This document shows, in pieces, positions 28,588 to 36,915 of a stretch of 64,000 nucleotides of DNA (position 1 is the stretch's first letter; every line of letters begins with the position of its first letter). The DNA comes from Ruegeria lacuscaerulensis (GTDB lineage Bacteria; Pseudomonadota; Alphaproteobacteria; Rhodobacterales; Rhodobacteraceae). The stretch covers positions 451,324 to 515,323 of the forward strand of contig NZ_WQGO01000004.1 in the NCBI RefSeq assembly GCF_013034685.1. The letters run 5' to 3'. A program made the position numbers and the translations under genes. A model generated the notes under the pieces. That model made no database searches. It was not told the DNA's origin and worked only from the letters and a program-made list of their open reading frames with translations.

Positions 28588-28739
28588 TTCTCTTTCATCC
28601 GGACTTTGACCGTCGGCTCTGGCCTCTCACCAGATCTGCTGACACCCCGAATAACTCGGGACCGCTCGCGGGCTTACGGGTCATCGCCCGCATACCGCCG
28701 GTGGGGAATTTCGCCCCGCCCTGAGAACGACGGGGACCT
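28588..28739 (-). ncRNA. FMN riboswitch (RFN element)
   Basis: On the minus strand, upstream of ribH, the conserved RFN blocks appear in order: GGGGCGAAATTCCCCACCGG, CGGTATGCGGG, AGCCCGCGAGCG, GTCAGCAGATCTGGTGAGA, CCAGAGCCGACGGT and AGTCCGGATGAAAGAGAA. About 75 bases separate its 3' end from the ribH ATG. Binding of FMN would be expected to turn down ribH. Boundaries are approximate. Confidence 0.95.
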
Positions 28740-28787
28740 TGCCAAGATCGCTGCGAATCTGCAAGGCATTCCGTCAGGAGATTTGTG

Positions 28788-29402
28788 ATGCACCCAAACC
28801 CAGCTTTCCGCACTGAAGATCAGGCCCTAAGTGTCGAATTTGCTCGTTCGCGGGCCTTTGGCGTATTGGCGCTGTCCACCGCAGACGTACCGTTGATCAG
28901 TCATGTGCCTTTCCTGCTGAGCGAAGATGGCATGGTCGCTGAATTGCACCTTGTGCGGTCGAACCCGATTGTCCGCGCGCTGGCAACACCTTGCACGGCG
29001 AAAATTGCCGTGGCCGGGCCGGATGGCTATGTCTCACCCGATTGGTACGGGGTCGAAGACCAAGTGCCGACTTGGAACTATGTTGCCGTCCATCTGACGG
29101 GAGTACTGGAACTGCGGCCGCATGATGAGTTGCAGGGCCTTTTGGACCGTCAGTCAGCCTTTTATGAGCAGCGGCTGTTACCCAAACCACCCTGGACAAC
29201 AGACAAGATGACGCCCGAGGCGCTGGACCGGATGATGCGCATGATCGTGCCCTGCCGGATGCAGGTGGACGATATTCAGGGCACTTGGAAGCTGAACCAG
29301 AACAAACCCGATGCTGTGCGCTTGGCGGCGGCGGATCAGGTTGCCGGTGGGATCGGGGTGGAATTGGCGCAGCTGGCCACGCTGATGCGCGGCCAGCGCT
29401 AG
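28788..29402 (+). CDS. PaiB-like FMN-binding-fold protein
   Basis: 204 residues with the split beta-barrel of the PaiB/FMN-binding negative regulator family: FGVLALSTADVPLISHVPF near residue 26, LHLVRSNPIVRAL near 60, and VPTWNYVAVHLTGVLEL near 100, the most conserved family segment. PaiB represses sporulation and protease genes in Bacillus; roles elsewhere are unclear. ATG at 28788 is preferred over GTG three bases earlier because CAGGAG lies seven bases before it. It is divergent from the FMN-riboswitch-controlled ribH, so flavin binding and flavin synthesis are side by side. Confidence 0.85.
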   Translation: MHPNPAFRTEDQALSVEFARSRAFGVLALSTADVPLISHVPFLLSEDGMVAELHLVRSNPIVRALATPCTAKIAVAGPDGYVSPDWYGVEDQVPTWNYVAVHLTGVLELRPHDELQGLLDRQSAFYEQRLLPKPPWTTDKMTPEALDRMMRMIVPCRMQVDDIQGTWKLNQNKPDAVRLAAADQVAGGIGVELAQLATLMRGQR

Positions 29403-29404
29403 GG

Positions 29405-29848
29405 TCAGTTGCTGAAGGTGGCCAGATAGGCGGCGATATCTTCGGCGCCTTTTTTCAGCTGCACGCTCATGTTGGGGCGGGCGGTTTCGTCGTCCAGGTA
29501 GTCTTTGATGAAGCGGATCGGATCTTTTGAATAGGCGGCAATGTTGTCTTCGGTCCAGACAAGCCCCTCTTGCCCAGCGCGGATCATATCATCGGTGAAC
29601 ATGCTAATAGGCAGGCGTTCGCTTCCATTCAAGTAGTCAGTTTCTGTACCCGCAACGCGCCCGACCACGCCAAATAGATTCGGTCCGGTGATTCCACCTT
29701 TGACCAGAACCTCATCACCCTTGATGATCGCGTGGCACGAGGAACACCGGTTATAAAGCGCCTTTCCTTTGGCTGCGTCCCCGGCGGCGCTGACCTGCGA
29801 GGACAGCGACAGAGCGAAAACAAACGTGATCAGGGGAAATTTGGGCAT
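29405..29848 (-). CDS. periplasmic class I c-type cytochrome
   Basis: 147 residues: a signal peptide (KFPLITFVFALSLSSQVSA), then a single haem site CSSCH near residue 37 and a likely axial Met in ARPNMSVQL near 128. Length and layout resemble cytochrome c2/c-550 type electron carriers. The start at 29848 gives a compact signal peptide; an upstream in-frame Met would add 21 polar residues. It lies 490 bases from petABC, divergent from it, and could carry electrons from the bc1 complex to an oxidase; that pairing is inferred. Confidence 0.88.
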   Translation of the reverse strand: MPKFPLITFVFALSLSSQVSAAGDAAKGKALYNRCSSCHAIIKGDEVLVKGGITGPNLFGVVGRVAGTETDYLNGSERLPISMFTDDMIRAGQEGLVWTEDNIAAYSKDPIRFIKDYLDDETARPNMSVQLKKGAEDIAAYLATFSN

Positions 29849-30337
29849 GGGATGCGTCCTGCTGAGAATTGTCCTTGCCCGCGCCTTCTTGCATTCATCT
29901 TTGAAGTGCAATCGAAATCGCGTCTCAACTGGGCATTCTGAAATATCTAATTTGAACTCATATATTTAGCTGGGTCAAATCTGCCGAAAGTTGAAATTTT
30001 CATGGCCAAAATCAGGAAAATTATGGGTGATTTCACCTGAAATCTCCGGCCAGAATACTGAGACCCATCAGGGTGACGGGCGTGCCCAAAGCAAACCGAA
30101 TCACCCCAAGCAGACGTGGGCGAGCAAAGGTGGATTTTTCCGGTCAAACCGGCCCGGACCTTGAAAAAATACCCTGACGTTGTGACATGAATGCCCAGAT
30201 GCGGCGTAGTGCGCGCCTATGACCGCTGGACGAACCGATTTCTCCCGGATAGATAGCCGCGATGAGACGCCGCTTTGATGCGGTGCTGATGCATGTTTGC
30301 CCGGTATCCTCCGGGCGCCGGAATCGGAGAAAACCTC
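29849..30337. other. 489-base divergent region between cytochrome c and petABC
   Basis: No gene is seen. It should hold the promoters for petABC (rightwards) and the cytochrome gene (leftwards). I could not assign a confident -35/-10 pair. Confidence 0.5.
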
Positions 30338-30922
30338 GTGTCCCACGCAGAAGACCACGAAGGCACCCGCAGAGATTTCCTCTACTACGTCGCTGGCGGC
30401 GCAGGTGTCGTTGCGACGGGTGCAGCCGTATGGCCCCTGATCAACCAAATGAATCCCTCGGCAGACGTTCAGGCGCTGTCCTCGATCCGTGTGGACGTGA
30501 GCGGCGTTGAGCCGGGGACGCAGCTGACTGTGAAATGGCTGGGTAAACCCGTCTTTATCCGTCACCGCACCGGTGCCGAGATCCAAGAGGCCAAAGAGCA
30601 GGACGCCGAAGGTCTGGATGCGCTGCCCGATCCACTGGCTCGCAACTTCAACCAACCGGCTGATGCGCCTGCGACCGACGAAAACCGCGTGATGCCCTCG
30701 CCCGAGGGCGAAGCCCCCGGTGCCTGGCTGGTTCAGATGGGTGTGTGTACGCACCTGGGCTGTGTGCCGCTGGGTGATGCCGGTGACTTTGGCGGCTGGT
30801 TCTGCCCCTGCCACGGTTCGCACTACGACTTGGCTGGCCGAATCCGTAAAGGCCCCGCGCCTGAAAACCTGCCTGTTCCGCCTGCGGAATGGACAGACAA
30901 CAGCACCATTAAACTCGGCTAA
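30338..30922 (+). CDS. petA: ubiquinol-cytochrome c reductase Rieske iron-sulfur subunit
   Basis: 194 residues. The N-terminus ([20 protein letters not shown]) is very close to the Rhodobacter Rieske protein and contains a Tat-type RRDFL signal-anchor, followed by a membrane helix. The [2Fe-2S] ligands are CTHLGC near residue 133 and CPCHGSH near 153. It transfers electrons from ubiquinol to cytochrome c1 in complex III. GTG at 30338 is the start because CGGAGA lies seven bases before it and the protein then matches its relatives exactly at the N-terminus. First gene of petABC. Confidence 0.96.
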   Translation: MSHAEDHEGTRRDFLYYVAGGAGVVATGAAVWPLINQMNPSADVQALSSIRVDVSGVEPGTQLTVKWLGKPVFIRHRTGAEIQEAKEQDAEGLDALPDPLARNFNQPADAPATDENRVMPSPEGEAPGAWLVQMGVCTHLGCVPLGDAGDFGGWFCPCHGSHYDLAGRIRKGPAPENLPVPPAEWTDNSTIKLG

Positions 30923-30933
30923 GGGAGACCCAG

Positions 30934-32265
30934 ATGTCCGGAATTCCCCACGATCATTACGAGCCGAAGACAAACGGCGAGAAATGGCTGAACAGCCGCC
31001 TGCCCATCGTCGGCCTGATTTACGACACCATCATGATCCCCACCCCCAAGAACCTGAACTGGTGGTGGATCTGGGGCATCGTCCTGGCGTTCTGCCTGGC
31101 GCTGCAAATCGTCACCGGTATCGTTCTGGTGATGCACTACACCCCGCATGTTGATCTGGCCTTTGCCAGCATCGAGCACATCATGCGCAACGTGAATGGC
31201 GGCTATATGCTGCGCTACCTGCACATGAACGGCGCATCGCTGTTCTTTGTTGCGGTCTACATCCACATCTTCCGTGGCCTGTTCTACGGCTCGTACAAAG
31301 CCCCGCGTGAGATCACGTGGATCATCGGGATGCTGATTTACCTGATGATGATGGGTACTGCCTTCATGGGCTATGTTCTGCCCTGGGGTCAGATGTCCTT
31401 CTGGGGAGCGACCGTGATCACCGGACTGTTTGGCGCGATCCCCTTCGTTGGCGACGCGATCCAGACCTGGCTGCTGGGTGGACCCGCGGTGGACAACGCT
31501 ACGCTGAACCGCTTCTTCTCGCTGCACTATCTGCTGCCGTTCGTGATTGCGGCGCTGGTGATCGTGCATATCTGGGCCTTCCACACCACCGGCAACAACA
31601 ACCCCACGGGTGTTGAGGTTCGCCGTACGTCGAAAGCCGATGCCGAGAAAGACACCCTGCCCTTCTGGCCGTATTTCGTGATCAAGGATCTGTTCGCACT
31701 GGCCGTGATCCTGGTCGTGTTCTGGGCGGTTGTCGGCTTCATGCCGAACTATCTGGGCCACCCCGATAACTACATTGAAGCCAACCCGCTGGTCACGCCG
31801 GCACACATCGTGCCTGAATGGTACTTCCTGCCATTCTACGCGATCCTGCGTGCCTTCACCGGCGAGGTCTGGGTTGTGCAATTCGCCAGCTTCATCACCG
31901 GCGGCATCATCGACGCCAAATTCTTTGGTGTTCTGGCGATGTTCGGTGCGATCCTGGCGATGGCGCTGGCCCCGTGGCTGGACACATCGACCGTGCGTTC
32001 GGGCAAATACCGTCCGATGTTCAAATGGTGGTTCTACCTGCTGATCGTCGACTTCTTTGCCCTGATGTGGCTGGGTGCGATGCCCGCCGAGGAGCCCTAT
32101 GCGACCTTCTCGCTGATCGCGTCCGCCTACTGGTTCGCCTATTTCTTCGTGATCCTGCCGATCCTGGGTGTCATCGAAAAGCCCGATGCCCAGCCGGAGA
32201 CGATCGAAGAAGACTTCAACGCGCATTATGGCAAGGCTGACGCCGACGCCACGCCGGCCGAGTAA
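30934..32265 (+). CDS. petB: cytochrome b subunit of the bc1 complex
   Basis: 443 residues, eight membrane helices. It carries both b haems and both quinone sites. Visible marks are the N-terminal [19 protein letters not shown], the paired His ligands in [11 protein letters not shown] and [10 protein letters not shown] regions, and the quinol-oxidation motif PEWYFLPFY near residue 292. It is 11 bases after petA and 17 before petC. GGGAGA precedes the ATG. It is named petB here after Rhodobacter; fbcB is the synonym. Confidence 0.97.
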   Translation: MSGIPHDHYEPKTNGEKWLNSRLPIVGLIYDTIMIPTPKNLNWWWIWGIVLAFCLALQIVTGIVLVMHYTPHVDLAFASIEHIMRNVNGGYMLRYLHMNGASLFFVAVYIHIFRGLFYGSYKAPREITWIIGMLIYLMMMGTAFMGYVLPWGQMSFWGATVITGLFGAIPFVGDAIQTWLLGGPAVDNATLNRFFSLHYLLPFVIAALVIVHIWAFHTTGNNNPTGVEVRRTSKADAEKDTLPFWPYFVIKDLFALAVILVVFWAVVGFMPNYLGHPDNYIEANPLVTPAHIVPEWYFLPFYAILRAFTGEVWVVQFASFITGGIIDAKFFGVLAMFGAILAMALAPWLDTSTVRSGKYRPMFKWWFYLLIVDFFALMWLGAMPAEEPYATFSLIASAYWFAYFFVILPILGVIEKPDAQPETIEEDFNAHYGKADADATPAE

Positions 32266-32282
32266 GAAGAGGGACCGGAAAC

Positions 32283-33068
32283 ATGTTCAAGAAACTTGCA
32301 ATCGGTGCCGCGTTTGCCTTGGCCCTTACCCCTGCTGCGTCTTTCGCCGCAGGTGGCGGCGAGCAGCATATCGAGGATTTCCACTTCTCGTTCGAAGGGC
32401 CGTTTGGCACCTGGGACAAGCACCAGCTGCAGCGCGGTCTTCAGATCTACACCGAGGTCTGCGCAGCCTGCCACGGCCTGCAATATGTACCTCTGCGTGA
32501 TCTGGAAGCGCTGGGATACTCGGAAGAAGAAGTGATCGCCTATTCGGCAGAGAACTTCGAAGTGTTCGATCCCGAGCTGGATGATTTCCGCGCGGCCATC
32601 CCGACCGACCACTTCCCGGCCAACAATGGCGTTGGTGCACCGGACCTGAGCCTGATGGCCAAAGCACGTGCCGGATTCCACGGCCCATACGGTCTGGGGA
32701 TCAACCAGCTGTTCAAAGGCATGGGTGGTGCGGAATACATCGCCTCACTGCTGGACGGTTATACCGGTGAGGAAAAAGAAGAGGCCGGCACCATTCTCTA
32801 TGAGAACAAGGCTTTCCCCGGTGGCTGGATTTCAATGGCACCTCCTATGTCGGATGATCAGGTTGAATTCGCCGATGGCCACCCCGCCACGGTCGAAGCC
32901 ATGTCCGAGGATATTGCGGCCTTCCTGATGTGGACGGCTGAGCCCAAGATGATGGAGCGGAAGTATTCCGGTTTTGTGGGCGTGATCTTCCTGTCGGTTC
33001 TGTCCGTGCTGCTGTATCTGGTGAACAAGCGCCTGTGGGCCGGTGTCAAAGGCAAGCGCAAGGACTAA
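32283..33068 (+). CDS. petC: cytochrome c1 subunit of the bc1 complex
   Basis: 261 residues with a signal peptide ([20 protein letters not shown]), the haem site CAACHG near residue 61, a likely axial Met late in the domain, and a single C-terminal membrane anchor ([21 protein letters not shown]). It passes electrons from the Rieske protein to soluble or membrane cytochrome c. Last gene of petABC, followed by a strong terminator. Confidence 0.96.
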   Translation: MFKKLAIGAAFALALTPAASFAAGGGEQHIEDFHFSFEGPFGTWDKHQLQRGLQIYTEVCAACHGLQYVPLRDLEALGYSEEEVIAYSAENFEVFDPELDDFRAAIPTDHFPANNGVGAPDLSLMAKARAGFHGPYGLGINQLFKGMGGAEYIASLLDGYTGEEKEEAGTILYENKAFPGGWISMAPPMSDDQVEFADGHPATVEAMSEDIAAFLMWTAEPKMMERKYSGFVGVIFLSVLSVLLYLVNKRLWAGVKGKRKD

Positions 33069-33090
33069 TGTTTATGCATCGCTGAAATTG

Positions 33091-33126
33091 AAAACCCCCG
33101 CGCCATCCGGTTGCGGGGGTTTTTTG
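33091..33126 (+). terminator. rho-independent terminator after petABC
   Basis: AACCCCCGC pairs with GCGGGGGTT around a loop of about 11 bases and is followed by TTTTTTGTT, 25 bases after the petC stop. Confidence 0.9.
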
Positions 33127-33140
33127 TTGCAGGCGAGGTG

Positions 33141-33206
33141 AAGGGGCCAGCCCCTTCTAGGCCTGTGGCCAATTCATCCCCGAGATATTTATGGCCAGAT
33201 GAAAGG
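33141..33206 (+). repeat. two-hairpin repeat element, copy C
   Basis: Hairpin 1 is AAGGGGCCAGCCCCTT (33141-33156), hairpin 2 is GGCC-TGT-GGCC (33160-33170), then the tail CCCCGAGATATTTATGGCCA and GATGAAAGG. It lies between the petABC terminator and the convergent mtaB stop. Confidence 0.6.
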
Positions 33207-33210
33207 CGGA

Positions 33211-34467
33211 TCAGGCTTTGAGTTGGCTGCTCGTGTGACCGGTGATCGTGGCGGTGACGATCTGCCCTTCGGGTTGGGGGGTGGTGAAGGTGACTTCAGT
33301 GAATTGCTCAGTGCGGCCCATATGCGGGTTTTCCATCAGGATGTGATGGGTTTTGCCAAGTTGAGCTGTCAGGTGTTCGGCGACCTGAGCGTCTCCGGCG
33401 GCGCGCAGCCGGGCGGCGCGGGCTTTGATGATGGTACCGTTGATTTGCTGTGGGATACGGGCGGCCGGTGTGCCTTCGCGTTTGGAATAGGGAAAGACAT
33501 GCAGCCAGGTCAGGTCGCAATCCGCAACCAGTTTCAGCGAGTTTTCGAAATGGGCGTCCGTTTCGGTGGGGAAGCCTGCGATGATATCCGCGCCAAAGGT
33601 CATGTCAGGGCGCAGCTTGCGGGCCTCTTCGGTGAAACGGATGGCCTCGTCGCGCAGGTGGCGGCGTTTCATGCGTTTCAGGATCAGGTCGTCGCCATGT
33701 TGCAGCGACAGGTGCAAATGCGGCATCAGGCGCGGTTCGGTCGCGATTGCCTGCATCAGGTTTTCATCAACCTCGATCGAGTCGATCGAACTGATCCGCA
33801 GGCGCGGCAGGTCCGGCACCAGCTTGAGGATACGCATCACCAGATCACCTAGCTTCGGCTGAGCAGGCAGGTCAGCGCCCCATGAGGTCAGGTCGACACC
33901 TGTAAGCACAACCTCGTTAAAGCCCCGGTCCACCAGCCGCTTGATTTGGTCCACCACCACGCCCGCAGGGACGCTGCGCGAGTTGCCACGGCCATAAGGA
34001 ATGATGCAGAAGGTGCAACGATGATCACAGCCGTTCTGGACCTGCACATAGGCGCGGGATCGCGTGCCGAAGCCGTCGATCAGGTGACCTGCGGTCTCGG
34101 TCACGGACATGATGTCATCGACCTGTACCGCCTCGGTCTGACCAATGAAATCGGCGGCCATGCCTTTCCACGTGTCGGGCTGCATCTTTTCGGTATTACC
34201 GATGACCGCATCGACTTCGTCCATTTTGGCGAAGGTTTCGGGTTCGGTTTGGGCCGCGCAACCGGTCACGATCAGACGCGCATCGGGGTTCTCGCGACGC
34301 AGCTTGCGGATTTCCTGCCGGGCTTTACGCACGGCCTCGGCCGTCACGGCGCAGGTGTTCACCACAACGGCGTTGGACAGACCCGCCTGTTGCGACAGTT
34401 CTTTCATCGCCTCGGTCTCATAGGCGTTCAGGCGGCAGCCCAGAGTGGTGAACTTGGGTGCGCTCAT
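33211..34467 (-). CDS. mtaB: tRNA t6A37 methylthiotransferase
   Basis: 418 residues with the three-part layout of the MiaB/MtaB family: N-terminal UPF0004 domain with cluster cysteines (LGCRLNAYETEAM, VNTCAVTAEA, VTGCAAQTEPE), a radical SAM core with CDHRCTFC near residue 150, and a C-terminal TRAM-like tail. It adds a methylthio group to t6A at position 37 of tRNAs reading ANN codons. It overlaps dapF by four bases (ATGA), the usual alphaproteobacterial pair. Confidence 0.93.
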   Translation of the reverse strand: MSAPKFTTLGCRLNAYETEAMKELSQQAGLSNAVVVNTCAVTAEAVRKARQEIRKLRRENPDARLIVTGCAAQTEPETFAKMDEVDAVIGNTEKMQPDTWKGMAADFIGQTEAVQVDDIMSVTETAGHLIDGFGTRSRAYVQVQNGCDHRCTFCIIPYGRGNSRSVPAGVVVDQIKRLVDRGFNEVVLTGVDLTSWGADLPAQPKLGDLVMRILKLVPDLPRLRISSIDSIEVDENLMQAIATEPRLMPHLHLSLQHGDDLILKRMKRRHLRDEAIRFTEEARKLRPDMTFGADIIAGFPTETDAHFENSLKLVADCDLTWLHVFPYSKREGTPAARIPQQINGTIIKARAARLRAAGDAQVAEHLTAQLGKTHHILMENPHMGRTEQFTEVTFTTPQPEGQIVTATITGHTSSQLKA

Positions 34468-35306
34468 CCCAGAGCCCCCAGAAACTCAGGGGTCAGCGTT
34501 CCCGAGAAGACATGGGCCGTGGGGCCGGTCATCCAGACGCCATCCTCGCGCCAGTCGATCCAGATCGTGCCACCGTCCAGTTCGATCTGCACCTTGCGCC
34601 CGGTCAAGCCGCGCCGTGCAGCCGCCACCGCTGTGGCACAGGAGGACGAGCCAGAGGCCAGCGTGATGCCCACGCCGCGCTCCCACACGCGCATACGGAT
34701 GTGATCGGGGCCGATGATCTGCGCCACCTGAACGTTCGTGCGTTCGGGATAAAGCGGGTGATATTCGTAGCGCGATCCGAATTCTTCCAGCGGGATTGCC
34801 TCGGCATTGTCCACAAAAAAGGTGCAGTGCGGGTTGCCCATTCCAGTCGCCGAGGGCCCGCCTTCGATGGGCAGTTCGAGTGTATCAACCTCTTCAGCCA
34901 GCGGGATCTGCTGCCACTCCAGCTGCGGTGGACCCATATTGACCGAGGTCAGCCCATCGCCCGCGTCGCGCGCATAAAGCGTACCGCGTTCCGTCGTCAG
35001 GGTCAGCTCGGGCTTGCCGGTTTCCTCCATCAGGAAGCGGGCGATACAGCGCGTGGCATTCCCGCACGCAGCCGAGGTCGACCCGTCCGCATTATAGAAC
35101 ACCAGATGCGCATCCGATTCGCCGTTTTCGATGACTGCCAACTGATCAAAGCCGACGCCAAACTGACGGTGCCCGATTCCCTTTGCCAGGGCGGGCGTCA
35201 GTTCAATGCTTTGCGCACGCGCATCCACAATGACAAAGTCATTGCCCAGCCCGTGCATCTTCATGAAGGGCAAACCCGAAGTCAGTATTCGTTGCATGGC
35301 GGGCAT
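34464..35306 (-). CDS. dapF: diaminopimelate epimerase
   Basis: About 280 residues. It turns LL- into meso-diaminopimelate for lysine and peptidoglycan. The two catalytic cysteines are in AACGNATRC and SGSSSCATAV, and MKMHGLGNDFVIVDAR is the standard N-terminal block. The start is uncertain: 35306 (with CAGGG upstream), 35297 and 35333 are all in frame. First gene of the dapF-mtaB pair. Confidence 0.95.
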   Translation of the reverse strand: MPAMQRILTSGLPFMKMHGLGNDFVIVDARAQSIELTPALAKGIGHRQFGVGFDQLAVIENGESDAHLVFYNADGSTSAACGNATRCIARFLMEETGKPELTLTTERGTLYARDAGDGLTSVNMGPPQLEWQQIPLAEEVDTLELPIEGGPSATGMGNPHCTFFVDNAEAIPLEEFGSRYEYHPLYPERTNVQVAQIIGPDHIRMRVWERGVGITLASGSSSCATAVAAARRGLTGRKVQIELDGGTIWIDWREDGVWMTGPTAHVFSGTLTPEFLGALG

Positions 35307-35362
35307 ATAACCCTGCCTTTGAAATGAATCCACCCTATCGCGCAGATTCCTGAAAAAAGGGG

Positions 35363-35391
35363 TTGACCCCCCTGCGTCCCCTGCCTAATTA
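35363..35391 (+). promoter_or_regulatory. upstream sigma-70-like promoter before tRNA-Lys
   Basis: TTGACC (35363-35368), 17-base spacer, TAATTA (35386-35391). It is 127 bases before the tRNA, so it would give a long leader; it may be a second tRNA promoter. Confidence 0.4.
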
Positions 35392-35454
35392 GGCCGCCTA
35401 TCGGGTCGCCGAAACGTAAGAAATTACAGGCGGAACGAAGCGTGAAATAAGGAC

Positions 35455-35483
35455 TTGCACCCGATCGGGAAAATGCCTTAGAG
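35455..35483 (+). promoter_or_regulatory. sigma-70-like promoter for tRNA-Lys
   Basis: TTGCAC (35455-35460), 17-base spacer, TTAGAG (35478-35483), 34 bases before the first tRNA base, the usual distance for a stable-RNA promoter. Confidence 0.5.
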
Positions 35484-35517
35484 AGCGCCACGGATCGAAG
35501 GATCTAGACAAAAGAGT

Positions 35518-35593
35518 GGGCCGTTAGCTCAGTTGGTAGAGCAACTGACTTTTAATCAGTGGGTCGCAGGTTCGAATCCTGCACGGCTCACCA
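35518..35593 (+). tRNA. tRNA-Lys(TTT)
   Basis: The 76-base gene folds as a standard cloverleaf: acceptor GGGCCGT with ACGGCTC (one G-T pair), D arm GCTC/GAGC, anticodon stem ACTGA/TCAGT with loop CTTTTAA (anticodon TTT at 35551-35553), T arm GCAGG/CCTGC with TTCGAAT loop, and an encoded CCA end. Its 3' end is duplicated at 37182. Confidence 0.97.
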
Positions 35594-35599
35594 CTTTTT
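35567..35599 (+). repeat. attL-like direct repeat at the tRNA-Lys 3' end
   Basis: 33 bases covering the T arm, acceptor 3' strand, CCA and a following T-run. It matches 37182-37214 at 30 of 33 positions, including 18 uninterrupted bases (CACGGCTCACCACTTTTT). See the partner repeat. Confidence 0.8.
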
Positions 35600-35832
35600 T
35601 CCTTTCTACAATGTTGTGTGGGTGATTTCTGGTCTTCTGCCATCGGGGTTTGTCTAACAGAAGCAATGTAACACGGTTTCTGGTGTTGTTGTTCTACGGC
35701 CGCATGGCAATGCGCCACATGGTTTGGATCGTTTTGTCATCCAGTTTGTAAGGTTTTCAATGGTCCGAAAAGAGGCGAGGCCCATATCCGCATAGCGAAC
35801 AGCTTTGAGATTTTGAAAAACATCAAGTTGGG

Positions 35833-36915
35833 TTACTCAACCGCCACTTCCTGATCCAGAACCATATTTAGAACAAACTCTGTTGCCGGGTCTGTTAGTT
35901 CGTGATCGGCAATGGCCTTGAACTGTTGGTGCAGTGGTGTCTGTCCCCAATTTCGCGTAGCGAAAGCAATCCGAGCCGCGAGGGTACGATCTCTTTCCAG
36001 AACCGTTAATAGGATTGCGATAATCTCACCTCTGAACCTCGGCTGAGACGATCCAGCCTCTGTTAAAGCCCGGACGAACGCCCATTTGTCATCATCCGTC
36101 ATTTGATTACCTTGAAGTACCAGATCAATCGATTTGATTGCCAATGCTCCATCTGCCTCTATGCCAGCAAGCGCCCATTCAAATGCGTTTAGGCCCCCGT
36201 TATTTAGTGCTTTGATGTATCGCTGACGTACGATTGAGCGGGCATGCGTGTCGCTTTGCAGGCCAAGCAGGCGTATGACGGTGGGCCTGTAGACAAAGCG
36301 ATCCAGTCTATTGAGCTCTTCCAAGATCTGGTTCGTTGAAACCCTGTCTCCTATCGGGCGCACCAAGTCGTAGGGTGCTCGACCAATTTCAACCAAGGCA
36401 GTGCTGTGTAATACGTGATCAGAGTGCCACAGATAGTCAGAGAAGAACGAAATTCGGTCAGAGCTATCCGTTTCTCCATAACTCCAAAGCTGACCGACGG
36501 AGCGAAGTTTCCCGATAAACTCTTTTCGCTCTGGGGTCATCGTGAATATGCGTTTCCATCCCCTCGAAAAACTGCGCCCGGCTCTGTCTGTGCGCGTTGC
36601 TCCATATGTGAAAAGAACTGTATTCGTTGGATCAGAGCGGAATGCGCGCCTCGTTACGCTATCAACCAGAAATGGAATTTCGGGAATTTCTTTTAACCTG
36701 TCGTCCGAGCCCTTTAAGACTCGTCTAATTGAGAACTTGAATGGGTTCCCTGACGTGGGGCCAGCCAATACGATGACCTCGGCGGCAAGGACGTGATCAG
36801 CAATAGAGGCTTTTGGAAGCTCTACACACACCGTACAAGCATGCAAAACGCGAGGAGCTGTTAGCCCAACAAAGCAGGTCAGAACGATCAAAAAACTTCG
36901 TATACTTGAACGCAT
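35833..36915 (-). CDS. secreted protein of unknown function inside the tRNA-Lys segment
   Basis: 360 residues. It begins with a signal peptide (SFLIVLTCFVGLTAPRVLHA), giving a mature start at CTVCVE with two nearby cysteines, so export to the periplasm or outside is likely. The first ~100 mature residues look like a beta-rich domain (IADHVLAAEVIVLAGPTSG, FKFSIRRVLKG), somewhat like adhesion/inhibitor folds that follow a Cys-x-x-Cys start. The rest is helical with repeated short helices (residues about 170-340) like HEAT or TPR-type scaffolds. I do not recognise the family. It is the only gene between the two tRNA-derived repeats and its codon use is more AT-rich than its neighbours, consistent with transfer. 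Confidence 0.75.
   Translation of the reverse strand: MRSSIRSFLIVLTCFVGLTAPRVLHACTVCVELPKASIADHVLAAEVIVLAGPTSGNPFKFSIRRVLKGSDDRLKEIPEIPFLVDSVTRRAFRSDPTNTVLFTYGATRTDRAGRSFSRGWKRIFTMTPERKEFIGKLRSVGQLWSYGETDSSDRISFFSDYLWHSDHVLHSTALVEIGRAPYDLVRPIGDRVSTNQILEELNRLDRFVYRPTVIRLLGLQSDTHARSIVRQRYIKALNNGGLNAFEWALAGIEADGALAIKSIDLVLQGNQMTDDDKWAFVRALTEAGSSQPRFRGEIIAILLTVLERDRTLAARIAFATRNWGQTPLHQQFKAIADHELTDPATEFVLNMVLDQEVAVE

Noticed and set aside
28785..28787. GTG three bases before the PaiB-like ATG as start codon
   Set aside because: Spacing from CAGGAG is better for the ATG; the difference is one residue.
30919..32226. A 435-codon open frame on the minus strand opposite petB
   Set aside because: It mirrors cytochrome b codon structure, is rich in His, Asp and Gln as antisense frames of GC-rich membrane genes are, and has no family resemblance. 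petB is unmistakable.
35524..35718. A 64-codon open frame antisense to tRNA-Lys
   Set aside because: Its C-terminal part (RIRTCDPLIKSQLLYQLS) is simply the antisense translation of the tRNA, a well-known false gene.
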